A stretch of DNA of 64,000 nt from DUML01 sp050949905 (GCA_050949905.1 JBMNGP010000038.1:1-64000), one strand, 5' to 3'. Counted from the stretch's first letter, positions 49,977 to 59,865 are shown. Notes: generated by a model from the sequence alone, not told the origin. A program made the numbers and translations.

Positions 49977-50840
49977 TTAATAAAGGGAGCCGGTATTGAG
50001 GACAGGTTGGGCGGAACGGTCGGAGACAATAGCCACTAAGAGGTTATTGATCATTGCCACCTTGCGCTCATCGTCTAATTCAATAGTCCCGCTCTCTTCC
50101 AATTGCTCAATAGCCATTTGAGCCATTCCCACAGCCCCTTCCACGATTTTTTGGCGAGCGGCGAGGATAGCGTTAGCCTGCTGGCGCTGCAGCATGGCAC
50201 TGGCAATTTCGGTGGCATAAGCCAAGTGGGTAAGCCGGGCTTCAATGACATCCACACCTGCTAGGGTGAGGCGTGCCTGGAGTTCGTCGGCAATTTCCTG
50301 AGCGATTTCTTCGGGGTTGCCTCTTAAGGAACTGCTGTCTTCTTCAAAATTATCATAAGGATATTTGGTGGCAACATGCCTCAGAGCGGTCTCGCTTTGA
50401 ATCTCCACAAACTGTTCATAATTATCCACATCGAAAACAGCTTTCGCCGAATCTACTACTTTAATTACCACCACGGCAGCTATTTCGATGGGATTGCCGT
50501 CTACGTCATTGACTTTCAGTCGCTCGCTGTTGAAGTTGCGAACTTTCAAAGAGACTTTTTTTCTGCTGGTAAAGGGAACGGTCATCCAGATACCTGGCTG
50601 GCGGATACTGCCCAGGTAGCTGCCGAAAAAGGTTAACACAATTGCCTGATTCGGCTGTACGATCTTGATACCGCTTGATAGGATTATGGCCAGGAATAAT
50701 AAAATAACACTTAAAATAATTTTGGTTAAAGAAGCGGCTGCGATGCCGGTGATGAAATTGAATACAGCAGCCACCAGCAGGGCGATAAAAATTAGGAGAG
50801 CGAGAAACCCATTAATTTTCCAGGCTTGGCGTTCGGTCAT
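49977..50840 (-). CDS. SPFH/band 7 domain membrane protein
   Basis: 287 residues. Two hydrophobic segments (about 10-30 and 40-58), then an SPFH domain (IKIVQPNQAIVLTFFGSYLGSIRQPGIWMTVPF, NPIEIAAVVVIKVVDSAKAVFDVDNYEQFV) and a helical C-terminus (EIASAMLQRQQANAILAARQKIVEGAV). Flotillin/stomatin-like proteins form oligomers in membrane microdomains. AAGGAAG precedes ATG 50840. Confidence 0.92.
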   Translation of the reverse strand: MTERQAWKINGFLALLIFIALLVAAVFNFITGIAAASLTKIILSVILLFLAIILSSGIKIVQPNQAIVLTFFGSYLGSIRQPGIWMTVPFTSRKKVSLKVRNFNSERLKVNDVDGNPIEIAAVVVIKVVDSAKAVFDVDNYEQFVEIQSETALRHVATKYPYDNFEEDSSSLRGNPEEIAQEIADELQARLTLAGVDVIEARLTHLAYATEIASAMLQRQQANAILAARQKIVEGAVGMAQMAIEQLEESGTIELDDERKVAMINNLLVAIVSDRSAQPVLNTGSLY

Positions 50841-51156
50841 ATTAACATCTTCCTTTCTTTGTTTTCTACTCAGTCTTTGAGGATTAATTTCAAGAGCTTG
50901 CAGCCCTTGTGGATCGAATTAACTTGTAACTCTAATGAATCGTATTAACTTGCGACTCTGAATTGTATCAACTTGCAGGAATAGCTAATCATATCAATAT
51001 GATATATAAATGATATCACATTGATATACAGGATGGCAAGATAAGGACTATAAAATATTTTGCATCAAGACATAATCAAATGTTCTAAGACGTAATCAAG
51101 ATGTGCAAGGTGTAAATTTTGATGTTCTTAAACGTGATTCAAATGTTTGTAGAAAT
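50841..51156. promoter_or_regulatory. Promoter region of the SPFH gene with repeated motifs
   Basis: Three degenerate copies of an approximately 24-nt unit with ATTAACTTG or ATCAACTTG (50914-50985), then two palindrome-like sites ATATCAATATGATAT (50991-51005) and TGATATCACATTGATAT (51011-51027). This suggests binding of a dimeric regulator, perhaps the adjacent RHH protein. The rest (51028-51156) shows nothing coding. Confidence 0.5.
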
Positions 51157-51190
51157 AAAAAACAGGCAGGAGGATAATCCTGTCTGTTTT
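51157..51190 (-). terminator. Terminator of the traB gene
   Basis: AAAACAGGCAGGA pairs with TCCTGTCTGTTTT; on the minus strand a T-rich tail follows. It lies beyond the GTGGGACA repeats downstream of traB. Confidence 0.8.
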
Positions 51191-51262
51191 GTCTGTTGTT
51201 GCTACTGATATGCTGTTTTCTGTTTTCCTACACTTACTTGCTTTTATCTAAAGATATCTGTT

Positions 51263-51353
51263 GTGGGACACAAGAACCGTCCCCCTGTCCCACCCCTGTC
51301 CCACTCCAAGAACCGTCCCCCTGTCCCACTCCCCTGTCCCACTTCTGTCCCCC
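51263..51353. repeat. GTGGGACA-family repeats, inverted arrangement
   Basis: A GTGGGACACAAGAACCGTCC unit is followed by several CTGTCCCAC(T/C) units and a second AAGAACCGTCCCCCTGTCCC. It sits between the traB stop and its terminator. Confidence 0.8.
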
Positions 51354-51360
51354 TGAGCGC

Positions 51361-52536
51361 TTAGAAAAAAGTATTCAGAAAATGCCTGATGACATCGGCT
51401 CCTCCGATCAGGGCGCCGAGAGAGCTGCCGATATTAGCAAGGACAACTACTAAAAGGACATGAGTCACTTTATTTTTCCAGAAACCGCGGAGGGTATGGA
51501 TATCCTCGGAGATGTTTTCAAAATCCTGAACATTTGGTTTGCGGATATAAGCTTCCATGAGACCGGCAAACCAGCCGGCGGCTAAGAGGGGGTTTAAGGA
51601 ACTGATCGGTGAGATAACAAAAGCAGTCAAAATAGAAAGAGGATGTCCCCCTACTAATAAGGTTCCCAGGGCGGCAAGAGAGCTATTCCAAAGAACCCAA
51701 CTGACGATTTGATCCCAGGCTGCCGTTTTATCTACGGAAAAAGTAGAAGCAATAAGGATTAGGATGAGAATAGGGATAGTCCAACCCAGTATTTTGCCGG
51801 TTTTGGAAGCGGGCGGGATTTGGGAGAGAAGTTTCAAATCCCGTTCTGTATCCTCAGCCAGCTCTCTTCTGACACCCGGAAGATGGGCAGCCCCTAGTAC
51901 CGCAACTATTTTGTTGCCTGGTGCCTCACGGATTCTTTGCGCCAGATACTGATCTCTTTCATCTACCAGGACAGTTTTAAACTGGGGAAAAGACGAAGCT
52001 AATTCATCCAGGATGGAGGTCAGCATATCCTGGGTCTTCATTTTTTCCATTTCTTCTTCGGTAATGTCTTCGCTGAGGAAAAGGCTAAAAAGCAGCTGAA
52101 AAATGAGCTTTATTTTCCCCCAGAAGCCTACCCTTCGCCAGATCCGCATTAAAGTAGTTTTAATATCCCTGTCGGCCAGCCAGAGGGTTGCCCCGGCTTC
52201 TTTAGCTGAAGTAATAGCCTGAATCATTTCTTGACCGGGCTGAATGCCAAACTGTTTGGCCAGCCTTTTTTGGTAAGAGGAAAGAACAAGATTAATGAGG
52301 AAGATCACTGCTTGGCGCTGTTTAATAATACTTATAATATCAGTATTTTTCCACTTGTCGGGGTCCATGATGGTCTTATGGCGGGAGGGGCATAATTCCA
52401 CACAGACAGTATCAGGTTTTTCTTCCTGGATTACTGTTTTAACTTCCTCGGCACTCTTGCTGGAAACATGTGCTGTGCCGATGAGGATGAGCTCCCTTCC
52501 ATCCAATGTAATACGGTGGATATGGTCAGCTGCCAA
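51361..52536 (-). CDS. TraB/PrgY/GumN family protein
   Basis: 391 residues. The N-terminal TraB domain has LILIGTAHVSSKSAEEV, DTVCVELCPSRH, LVDERDQYLAQRI and KIVAVLGAAHLPGV; the GxxH and ERD motifs are those of the TIKI/TraB metalloprotease-like clan. The C-terminal 130 residues have three or four membrane segments. PrgY controls a peptide pheromone in Enterococcus; in this protein the role is unknown. The start is TTG 52536, ten bases after GGAGG. The 118 bases between the MATE stop and this start hold no gene. Confidence 0.9.
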   Translation of the reverse strand: MAADHIHRITLDGRELILIGTAHVSSKSAEEVKTVIQEEKPDTVCVELCPSRHKTIMDPDKWKNTDIISIIKQRQAVIFLINLVLSSYQKRLAKQFGIQPGQEMIQAITSAKEAGATLWLADRDIKTTLMRIWRRVGFWGKIKLIFQLLFSLFLSEDITEEEMEKMKTQDMLTSILDELASSFPQFKTVLVDERDQYLAQRIREAPGNKIVAVLGAAHLPGVRRELAEDTERDLKLLSQIPPASKTGKILGWTIPILILILIASTFSVDKTAAWDQIVSWVLWNSSLAALGTLLVGGHPLSILTAFVISPISSLNPLLAAGWFAGLMEAYIRKPNVQDFENISEDIHTLRGFWKNKVTHVLLVVVLANIGSSLGALIGGADVIRHFLNTFF

Positions 52537-52654
52537 AAAATCACTTCCTCCGCTTTTATTTTAAATTTATTTTAGTTTTTATCTAGATAAATCAAGGCAT
52601 ATTAGCAATTATAGCGCTATTAATTGCCAACTAATCAATCCCAACCACGGAAAA

Positions 52655-54040
52655 CTAACTAACTTTACTTGCATCAGCAGCCTTTTTCCTGCTAGGAAGA
52701 TGTCTCATTTCAAAGTAGATAAAGGTTGCGGTAAACATTACGGAGAGGGCATCGGCAATCGGGGCTGTTCTCCAAACTCCTTCAATTCCCCAAATTCGGG
52801 GGAGAAAAATCAGCAAGGGAATAAAGAATAAGACTTGCCGGGATAAGCTTAAGATCGCGGACTGTACAGGTTTGCCAACAGCCTGGAAGTAGCTGGCACA
52901 GGGAATTTGAAAACCGACGATCGGCAGTAAAGCAAAGAAGGTGAGCATTGCCTTTGAAGTCATAGAGGTTAAGACTATATCCTCTTCGCTAAACAGGCCG
53001 ACTAATTGTTCCGGCCAGATATGCATGACCAGAAAACCAAAGGCAGCAATACCAATGCCGGCAATTACTGCTTTACTTAAGGTTTCTTTAACCCGGTCAT
53101 ACTGGCGGGCACCGTAGTTATAACCTATCAAAGGCTGAGCGCCCTGGCTTAACCCTACTACAGGCATTACCAGCAGAGTCGCTATACTCATTATAATGCC
53201 TACGGCGGAAAGAGCTAAATCACCGCCGTAGTAATACAAGGTTTTATTTAAAATTGTTTGCTGGATGCTATTGGCTATCTGCATGGCAAATGGCGCAAAG
53301 CCGATGGCCATTATCCTAAGGATAATAGATATTTGCGGTTTGAAGTTGGCCAATTTGAATTTAAGCACACTGTAGCGGGATTTAAAATAGGAAATTACCC
53401 AGATAGCGCTTATCAGCTGTCCTAAAACCGTACCTAAAGCGGAGCCTTTAATACCCATGCCCATTTTAAAAATAAAGATATAGTTAAAGAGGATATTGAT
53501 TAATGCCCCCAAAATTTGGGTCAGCATGGCAATTCGAGGATTACCTTCGGCCCGGATAAAGTTATTCATCCCAAAGCTAATGGAACCAAAAACCGAACCT
53601 AAGACAATTATACCGGTAAAATCCCGGGCATAGGGCAAGACTTCACCTTCAGCCCCAAAAAGGCCCAGAATTTGATCAGGGGAAATATAGTAGATAGCAG
53701 TTAGAATTAAGGGCAATATGATTAACAGCAAAAGAGCGTTTGCTGCTATTTTTTCCGCACCGTCTTTGTTTTGCTCGCCCAGGCGGATAGAGATCAGAGC
53801 CGTTGCCCCAATCCCGATCAGCATAGAAACAGCAAAAAAAGCAATCATAATAGGAAAAGCAACCGTTGTAGCAGCTATTGCAATATGGCCTATCCCTCGT
53901 CCCACAAAGATCCGGTCCACCACATTATAGAGGGAGTTGACCAGCATGCCGACAATGGCCGGCCAGGAAAACTTCAAAAGCAGCGGCCCGATTTTTTGGT
54001 CGCGCATTTCCATACTTCTGTCATTAGTTCTAGTGTCCAT
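52655..54040 (-). CDS. MATE family efflux transporter
   Basis: 461 residues with 12 hydrophobic segments in two MatE halves: LLLKFSWPAIVGMLVNSLYNVVDRIFVG and ISFGMNNFIRAEGNPRIAM in the first, AVGIIMSIATLLVMPVVGLSQGAQPLIGYNYGA in the second. It exports drugs or metabolites in exchange for Na+ or H+. It begins 14 bases after the MarR gene on the same strand, so the two form an operon. Confidence 0.93.
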   Translation of the reverse strand: MDTRTNDRSMEMRDQKIGPLLLKFSWPAIVGMLVNSLYNVVDRIFVGRGIGHIAIAATTVAFPIMIAFFAVSMLIGIGATALISIRLGEQNKDGAEKIAANALLLLIILPLILTAIYYISPDQILGLFGAEGEVLPYARDFTGIIVLGSVFGSISFGMNNFIRAEGNPRIAMLTQILGALINILFNYIFIFKMGMGIKGSALGTVLGQLISAIWVISYFKSRYSVLKFKLANFKPQISIILRIMAIGFAPFAMQIANSIQQTILNKTLYYYGGDLALSAVGIIMSIATLLVMPVVGLSQGAQPLIGYNYGARQYDRVKETLSKAVIAGIGIAAFGFLVMHIWPEQLVGLFSEEDIVLTSMTSKAMLTFFALLPIVGFQIPCASYFQAVGKPVQSAILSLSRQVLFFIPLLIFLPRIWGIEGVWRTAPIADALSVMFTATFIYFEMRHLPSRKKAADASKVS

Positions 54041-54054
54041 AACTTCATCACTTT

Positions 54055-54558
54055 CTAGATTTTTTTCATAAATTCGACTGCTTTTCGCAAATTAAGTATA
54101 AATGAATCTATTTCCTCCGACTTAGAATTCGCGAGGGATGCGCTGATTTGCCGGGTGTGATAATCCAGCATCTTGGTGATAAGCTCTTTACCATTTGGAC
54201 TTAAGGTTATTAATGTTTTACGCCTGTCCTTAGGGTCAGCACTGCGGTTAACCAGGCCATAGTCCGCCAGCTGGTCGATTAAAGCAGTGAGGCTGCCTTT
54301 TTCAATATCGAGCATTTTGCCGATTTGGGTTGATGTTAGGCATTTAAATTGGTAAAGGGTATTAATAATTTTAATATGGTTTTTTTTCATCCAGGGTAAG
54401 CTGTTAAAAAACCCCCGGAATGGCAAGAAAAACTTTTCATGGCATAAGCATGAAAACGCAATAAGCAAGTCATGTAGTTCTTTAGCCTCTGGAGCATTGT
54501 CATTACCGTCATAGCCATTCTTGTCAGTGCCCGCTCTGCCGCAACCAATATAATTCAT
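54055..54558 (-). CDS. MarR-family regulator of the MATE transporter operon
   Basis: 167 residues with a winged helix: IINTLYQFKCLTSTQIGKML, KGSLTALIDQLADYGLVNRSADPKDRRKTLITLSPNG. The N-terminal 40 residues are Asn/Gly-rich, an unusual extension; a shorter start is possible. It is the first gene before the MATE transporter, and palindromes upstream suggest autoregulation. Confidence 0.9.
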   Translation of the reverse strand: MNYIGCGRAGTDKNGYDGNDNAPEAKELHDLLIAFSCLCHEKFFLPFRGFFNSLPWMKKNHIKIINTLYQFKCLTSTQIGKMLDIEKGSLTALIDQLADYGLVNRSADPKDRRKTLITLSPNGKELITKMLDYHTRQISASLANSKSEEIDSFILNLRKAVEFMKKI

Positions 54559-54580
54559 AATACATAAATTCCTCCAAATA

Positions 54581-54618
54581 GTTAGAAAACTAACAATTAG
54601 AATACTGACTTATTCTAA
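54581..54618 (-). promoter_or_regulatory. Palindromic operators upstream of the MarR-MATE operon
   Basis: GTTAGAAAACTAAC (54581-54594) and TTAGAATA-N6-TATTCTAA (54597-54618) adjoin each other just upstream of the marR start. Such AT-rich, TTAG-containing palindromes are typical of MarR operators. Confidence 0.6.
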
Positions 54619-54731
54619 TATCCAAGTCGGCAAACGTCAATAACTTAATGGCATTTAACGTACCGTTTATGTTTTGAATTTACTTGGACGGTAAATACTA
54701 GATAGAGAATTTTATTGCAGGAGGGACATTC

Positions 54732-56468
54732 ATGGGAGGGATAAGTGGGCTGCTCGTTATTGTCCAGCTCGTTTTTGTCTTTGTAATTGGGATGTATTTT
54801 TGGACCATGCTCAAACAGCAGTATGCTTCCAGGTCGGCGATTGAAAAAGAGTCACAAAAACAAAAGGAAAAATTGGAACAAATGCGGAAAGTTTCCCTAA
54901 CTATGCCGCTGGCGGAAAAGACCAGGCCGACTAAATTAACGGAAATCATCGGTCAACAGGAAGGAATCAAGGCTTTAAGAGCGGCTCTTTGCGGACCCAA
55001 TCCCCAGCATGTTCTTCTTTATGGACCTCCCGGCGTAGGTAAGACCGCTGCCGCCAGGCTGGTACTTGCTGAAGCTTATCAGAACCCCCTCTCGCCCTTT
55101 AAACCGGAGGCGAAATTTATTGAGATAGACGGCGCTACAGCCAGATTTGATGAACGGGGGATTGCCGATCCGGTAATCGGCTCGGTGCATGACCCTATTT
55201 ATCAGGGGGCAGGGGCCATGGGGATGGCGGGAATACCTCAACCTAAAATGGGTGCCGTAACCAAAGCTCACGGTGGGGTATTATTTATTGATGAAATCGG
55301 GGAATTGCATCCTATTCAAATTAATAAGCTCTTAAAAGTCCTGGAAGACCGGAAAGTAATCCTGGAAAGTGCTTACTACAGTTCGGAAGACACCAATATT
55401 CCCGAACATATCCATGATATTTTCCAAAACGGCCTGCCCGCTGATTTCCGCTTAATCGGGGCTACAACCAGAAGCCCGGAAGAGATCCCGCCGGCTGTGA
55501 GGTCCCGCTGCATGGAAATTTTCTTCCGGGCTTTACAACCGGAAGAGATAGCCGTTATTGCCCTCAATTCCGCCGAAAAAATTAATATGAAGATTTCGGC
55601 AGGTGCCCTGGAGGTGATCAAAAAATATGCCACCAACGGCCGGGAAGCGGTTAATATCATCCAACTGGCGGGAGGGGTGGCGCAGAATGAAGGGCATATG
55701 GAGATCGATGAAGAAATAATCGAATGGGTCGTAACCACAGGCCAATATGCCCCAAGGCCGGAGAAAAAGATTCCGCCAATCCCCCAGGTTGGTTTGGTAA
55801 ATGGCTTAGCGGTTTATGGGGCTAATCTGGGAATGCTTTTGGAGATTGAAGTTACAGCTTATCCTTCCCGGGAACGCAAGGGAGACCTGCATGTAACAGG
55901 GATTGTGGAAGAAGAAGAGTCCGGTCACGCCGGTAAGAAGATTAGGCGCAAGAGCATGGCTCGTTCTTCCTTGGAGAATGTACTTACTGTCCTGCGCAGG
56001 GAGCTTAAGATCGAGCCCCGTCATTATGATATCCATGTCAATTTCCCCGGCGGGATTCCCTTAGATGGACCGTCGGCTGGAATCGCTATGGCTACAGCTG
56101 TTTACTCGGCAATAAAAAAACTCAAAGTTGATAATACTGTAGCTATGACGGGTGAATTATCAATCCGGGGAAAAGTTAAGCCTGTCGGCGGAGTGGCGGC
56201 TAAGGTCGAAGCTGCCGCCCAAGCCGGATGCAAAAAGGTCTTTATCCCCAAAGAAAACTGGCAGGCTCGTTATGCCCATCTGGATATAGGAATTGAAATT
56301 ATCCCGGTTGAAACTTTGGAAGAAGTCCTCAGTGCCGTTTTGCTGCCGGCAATGTCCAGGGAAACTGTCGAAGTAAACTTAGCAGAAAAGGAAACTTCGT
56401 TGCATAAAGTTTTAAAAGGGATAAAACTCCCGGTAGCTAATTTGCCTGAACAGGGCAAAACATGTTAA
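54732..56468 (+). CDS. lonB: ATP-dependent protease LonB, membrane-anchored
   Basis: 578 residues. An N-terminal transmembrane segment (6-26) followed by a charged coil, AAA+ ATPase with GPPGVGKTAAARLV and GGVLFIDEIGELH, and a C-terminal Lon protease domain with the Ser in LDGPSAGIAMATAV and the Lys in GGVAAKVEAAAQAGC. In spore formers LonB is made in the forespore; in Bacillus it lies directly upstream of lonA as here (40-base gap). GGAGGG precedes ATG 54732. Confidence 0.95.
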   Translation: MGGISGLLVIVQLVFVFVIGMYFWTMLKQQYASRSAIEKESQKQKEKLEQMRKVSLTMPLAEKTRPTKLTEIIGQQEGIKALRAALCGPNPQHVLLYGPPGVGKTAAARLVLAEAYQNPLSPFKPEAKFIEIDGATARFDERGIADPVIGSVHDPIYQGAGAMGMAGIPQPKMGAVTKAHGGVLFIDEIGELHPIQINKLLKVLEDRKVILESAYYSSEDTNIPEHIHDIFQNGLPADFRLIGATTRSPEEIPPAVRSRCMEIFFRALQPEEIAVIALNSAEKINMKISAGALEVIKKYATNGREAVNIIQLAGGVAQNEGHMEIDEEIIEWVVTTGQYAPRPEKKIPPIPQVGLVNGLAVYGANLGMLLEIEVTAYPSRERKGDLHVTGIVEEEESGHAGKKIRRKSMARSSLENVLTVLRRELKIEPRHYDIHVNFPGGIPLDGPSAGIAMATAVYSAIKKLKVDNTVAMTGELSIRGKVKPVGGVAAKVEAAAQAGCKKVFIPKENWQARYAHLDIGIEIIPVETLEEVLSAVLLPAMSRETVEVNLAEKETSLHKVLKGIKLPVANLPEQGKTC

Positions 56469-56508
56469 AATATACCACTGACAAGTCTTTTGAGGGGAGC
56501 TAACAAAT

Positions 56509-58893
56509 ATGTTTGAACGCGAAATTCCGATCCTTCCACTTAGAGGAATCCTTGTCTTTCCTTATATGGTTACCCATCTGGATGTAGGTAGGGAACGATC
56601 CATAGCCGCTGTGGAAGAAGCGATGCTTAAAGATCGTCAAATTCTCCTGCTGTCCCAAAAAGAAATGGAAACCGACAGCCCTACAGCCGATGACCTTTAT
56701 ACTGTGGGTACTATTGCTGATATCAAACAACTGCTGCGCCTTCCGGGAGGAACTTTAAGAGTTCTGGTCGAAGGGATCTGCCGGGGCAATGTCCTCGAGT
56801 TCCTGGCGGAAGAACCTTATTTTAAAGCTAAAGTAGAGAAAATTATCAGCAAAGAACGTCTAACACCCCCAATAGAAAATATGTTGAGGACTCTTACGCA
56901 CCAATTCGAGGAGTATGCCCGTTTGGGGAAAAAAGTATCCCCGGAAACCATCGGCACCATTCTTTCCATTAAGGAACCAAGCCGGATGGCAGACTTGATT
57001 GCCTCTCACTTATCTCTCAAAGTTGAGGATAAACAGGCAGTGCTGGCAGCCCTGGATTTAAATGAACGCCTGGAAAAATTAACTGAGCTTATTATGCGGG
57101 AAATTGAGATCCTGGAATTGGAGAGGCGCATTGGGCTCAGAGTCCGCAAGCAAATGGAAAAAGCCCAGAAAGAGTATTATCTGCGCGAACAAATGAAAGC
57201 TATTCAAAAAGAGCTGGGCGATAAAGATGAAAAACAAGCCGAAATAGATGAGTATAAAGAAAAAATCGAGAAGGCCAAGCTGCCCAAAGAAGCTAAGGAA
57301 AGAGCCTTAAAAGAACTGGATCGGCTGGAAAAAATGCCCCAGGCTTCGGCCGAAGGAACGGTGGTCAGGACTTATCTGGATTGGATCTTAGCTTTGCCCT
57401 GGTCTAAGGCCAGCAAGGACAAGATTGATTTGGTTAAGGCCGAAAAAATCCTGGAAGAAGATCACTATGGGCTGGAAAAAATTAAAGAGAGAATTATCGA
57501 ATTTCTTTCCATCCGCAAACTGGCTGCGGATATCCGCAGCCCTATCCTGTGTTTTATTGGCCCTCCCGGGGTAGGTAAAACATCCCTGGCTAAATCCATA
57601 GCCAGATCCATGGACCGTAAGTTTGTGCGCGTGTCTTTGGGAGGTATCAGGGATGAAGCCGAGATCAGGGGCCATCGCCGGACTTATATCGGGGCTTTGC
57701 CGGGCAGAATCTTGCAGGGAATTCGCAAAGCCGGTACCAGAAACCCCGTCTTTCTCTTGGACGAGATCGATAAAATGGCTGCGGATTTTCGGGGGGATCC
57801 CGCTTCAGCGTTACTGGAAGTACTTGATCCGGAGCAAAACTTTAATTTCTCCGATCATTATCTGGAGATACCCTTTGATCTCTCCAAAGTAATGTTTATC
57901 ATGACTGCCAATTATGTGGAGAATATTCCCAGGCCGCTCTTAGACCGGATGGAAGTTATTGATTTAAGCGGTTATACCGAGGATGAAAAAGTCAATATCG
58001 CCATCCGCCATCTGATACCCAAACAGCTTAAAAATCACGGTTTAGGCGAGGAACAGGTCAAGTTTGACCCGGAAGGAGTCTTAAAGGTTGTCCGCGGTTA
58101 TACGCGGGAGTCCGGTGTCCGTAACCTGGAAAGAGAAATAGCCAATGTCCTGCGCAAAGTAGCGGTTAAGATTGTCAAAGGAGATTGGCAGCCTAAGACC
58201 CTGAAAGACGAAGATATTGAAGAACTCTTAGGCGCTCCCAGGTATTACTACGAGAAAGTTGGTCTTGTGCCGGAAATAGGGGCGGCGGTTGGGCTGGCCT
58301 ATACCCAGGTGGGGGGCGATGTCCTGACGATTGAGGTTACCCCTTTGGCCGGCAAAGGGAAGCTGATCTTAACAGGCAAATTAGGGGATGTGATGAAAGA
58401 GTCCGCCCAGGCGGGTCTGACTTTTGTCCGTTCGCATGCCCAGGCTCTGGGCATCAGGGAAGACTTTTATGAGCAAGTTGACCTGCATATCCATGTACCG
58501 GAAGGAGCTGTGCCCAAAGACGGCCCCTCCGCCGGGATAACCATGGCCACCGCCATGGCTTCAGCGCTCTCTACCCGGGGGGTTCGCCAGGATGTGGCCA
58601 TGACCGGGGAGATAACCTTAAGGGGCAATGTTTTGCCTATCGGCGGTGTTAAAGAGAAAGTGCTGGCTGCTCACCGGGCAGGGATTAAAACAGTCATCCT
58701 GCCGGATAAAAACCGCAAGGATTTAGAGGAGATACCGGAAGAAATTCGTAAGGATTTGGAATTCCGCTTTGTGAAGCGCATGGAAGAAGTTGTCGATATT
58801 GCCCTCCTGCCGGTTTCGAGCAGCGACGAAGGGTTTATACCCCGGCTGCCTGTATATTCTGAAGTCCAGCAACCGGAGAACAGGCCGCTGTAA
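56509..58893 (+). CDS. lonA: ATP-dependent protease LonA
   Basis: 794 residues. N-terminal LON substrate domain (IPILPLRGILVFPYMVTHLDVG), coiled coil with REQMKAIQKELGDKDE, Walker A GPPGVGKTSLAKSIA, Walker B VFLLDEIDKM, and proteolytic domain with Ser in KDGPSAGITMATAM and Lys in GGVKEKVLAAHRAG. It removes misfolded and regulatory proteins in the cytoplasm. The usual lonB-lonA-ysxC order is kept. Confidence 0.98.
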   Translation: MFEREIPILPLRGILVFPYMVTHLDVGRERSIAAVEEAMLKDRQILLLSQKEMETDSPTADDLYTVGTIADIKQLLRLPGGTLRVLVEGICRGNVLEFLAEEPYFKAKVEKIISKERLTPPIENMLRTLTHQFEEYARLGKKVSPETIGTILSIKEPSRMADLIASHLSLKVEDKQAVLAALDLNERLEKLTELIMREIEILELERRIGLRVRKQMEKAQKEYYLREQMKAIQKELGDKDEKQAEIDEYKEKIEKAKLPKEAKERALKELDRLEKMPQASAEGTVVRTYLDWILALPWSKASKDKIDLVKAEKILEEDHYGLEKIKERIIEFLSIRKLAADIRSPILCFIGPPGVGKTSLAKSIARSMDRKFVRVSLGGIRDEAEIRGHRRTYIGALPGRILQGIRKAGTRNPVFLLDEIDKMAADFRGDPASALLEVLDPEQNFNFSDHYLEIPFDLSKVMFIMTANYVENIPRPLLDRMEVIDLSGYTEDEKVNIAIRHLIPKQLKNHGLGEEQVKFDPEGVLKVVRGYTRESGVRNLEREIANVLRKVAVKIVKGDWQPKTLKDEDIEELLGAPRYYYEKVGLVPEIGAAVGLAYTQVGGDVLTIEVTPLAGKGKLILTGKLGDVMKESAQAGLTFVRSHAQALGIREDFYEQVDLHIHVPEGAVPKDGPSAGITMATAMASALSTRGVRQDVAMTGEITLRGNVLPIGGVKEKVLAAHRAGIKTVILPDKNRKDLEEIPEEIRKDLEFRFVKRMEEVVDIALLPVSSSDEGFIPRLPVYSEVQQPENRPL

Positions 58894-58910
58894 GGTGGAG
58901 TGGCTTCCTT

Positions 58911-59216
58911 ATGACTAGGACCTTAACTACGACAAAGAATGAGACGGAGTTCTCTAGAGCCTTGTACGGCTTCTTGCCAGAGGGCTACGCTTGGCCAAGG
59001 CGAGGGCCAAATAAGGCTTTGACAACAGTATATAAAAAAGTGCACAAGGGTGTCCGGCCGCTAGAACTTTTTGCAATATTTATTATCTTTATCCTAATAT
59101 CCTGGGTAGAAATATTTGATCCTTCGGGTATTGACCACAGACCAAGGATAACAAAAACAGGGGTTTCCATAGCAATGACAGTTTGTATAGAAAACTCTGT
59201 TAACTTATATAGTTAA
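58911..59216 (+). CDS. Possible small ORF between lonA and ysxC (doubtful)
   Basis: An open frame of 101 codons from ATG 58911, 17 bases after lonA. The only notable segment is a hydrophobic stretch (LELFAIFIIFILISWVEIF). No family recognised, no convincing ribosome binding site. It may be a non-coding spacer that happens to be open, or the remnant of a displaced gene, since ysxC often follows lonA closely. Confidence 0.25.
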   Translation: MTRTLTTTKNETEFSRALYGFLPEGYAWPRRGPNKALTTVYKKVHKGVRPLELFAIFIIFILISWVEIFDPSGIDHRPRITKTGVSIAMTVCIENSVNLYS

Positions 59217-59256
59217 GCGGCTTGGCATTAGATTGTGTTTCGAGGTGACTTTTCCC

Positions 59257-59865
59257 GTGTTTTTTCGTAAAACAGAATATATTATTTCTGCAGTTAAACC
59301 TGAGCAGTATCCCGAGCCCAATAGACCGGAGCTGGCTGTTTCCGGTCGTTCTAATGTAGGGAAGTCTTCCCTGATTAATAAATTTGCTAACCGCAAAAAC
59401 TTGGCGAAAGTCGGTAAAACTCCCGGCAAGACCCAAACTATTAATTTCTTTAATATCAATGATGAGTGGTATTTGGTTGATTTGCCGGGTTATGGCTACG
59501 CGAAAGTATCGCAACAGATGAAAGCCCAGTGGGGAAAGATGATGCAGACCTATTTCCGCAGTCGGGAAAACCTGCAAGGGGTTATCCAACTGGTCGATAT
59601 CCGTCACAAACCCACCGCTGACGATAAGTTGATGGTCAGGATGCTTTGGGAAAATGAGATTCCGGCTTTGATAGTTGCGACTAAAGCCGATAAAGTGGCC
59701 AGAGGACAGCGTCCCAAATATCTAAAAATAATTGCTGAGGAGTTAAATCTTCAGAACTGGCAGGACATCATCCCTTTTTCAGCGGAGGATGGCACTGGCC
59801 TGCAGGAGCTGCATCAGGCCGTGGAGCATATTATTTCGGGCAGTGAGCCTGCAGAGCTGCAATAA
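59257..59865 (+). CDS. ysxC: Ribosome biogenesis GTPase YsxC/EngB
   Basis: GTG 59257 is chosen because GAGGTG (59242-59247) stands nine bases before it; TTG 59233 is in frame but overlaps that site. The 202 residues have G1 GRSNVGKSSLI, G2 TPGKTQTINF, G3 DLPGYGYAKV, G4 ATKADKVARGQ and G5 FSAEDGTG. It assists 50S subunit assembly. It ends the tig-clpX-lonB-lonA-ysxC group. Confidence 0.96.
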   Translation: MFFRKTEYIISAVKPEQYPEPNRPELAVSGRSNVGKSSLINKFANRKNLAKVGKTPGKTQTINFFNINDEWYLVDLPGYGYAKVSQQMKAQWGKMMQTYFRSRENLQGVIQLVDIRHKPTADDKLMVRMLWENEIPALIVATKADKVARGQRPKYLKIIAEELNLQNWQDIIPFSAEDGTGLQELHQAVEHIISGSEPAELQ

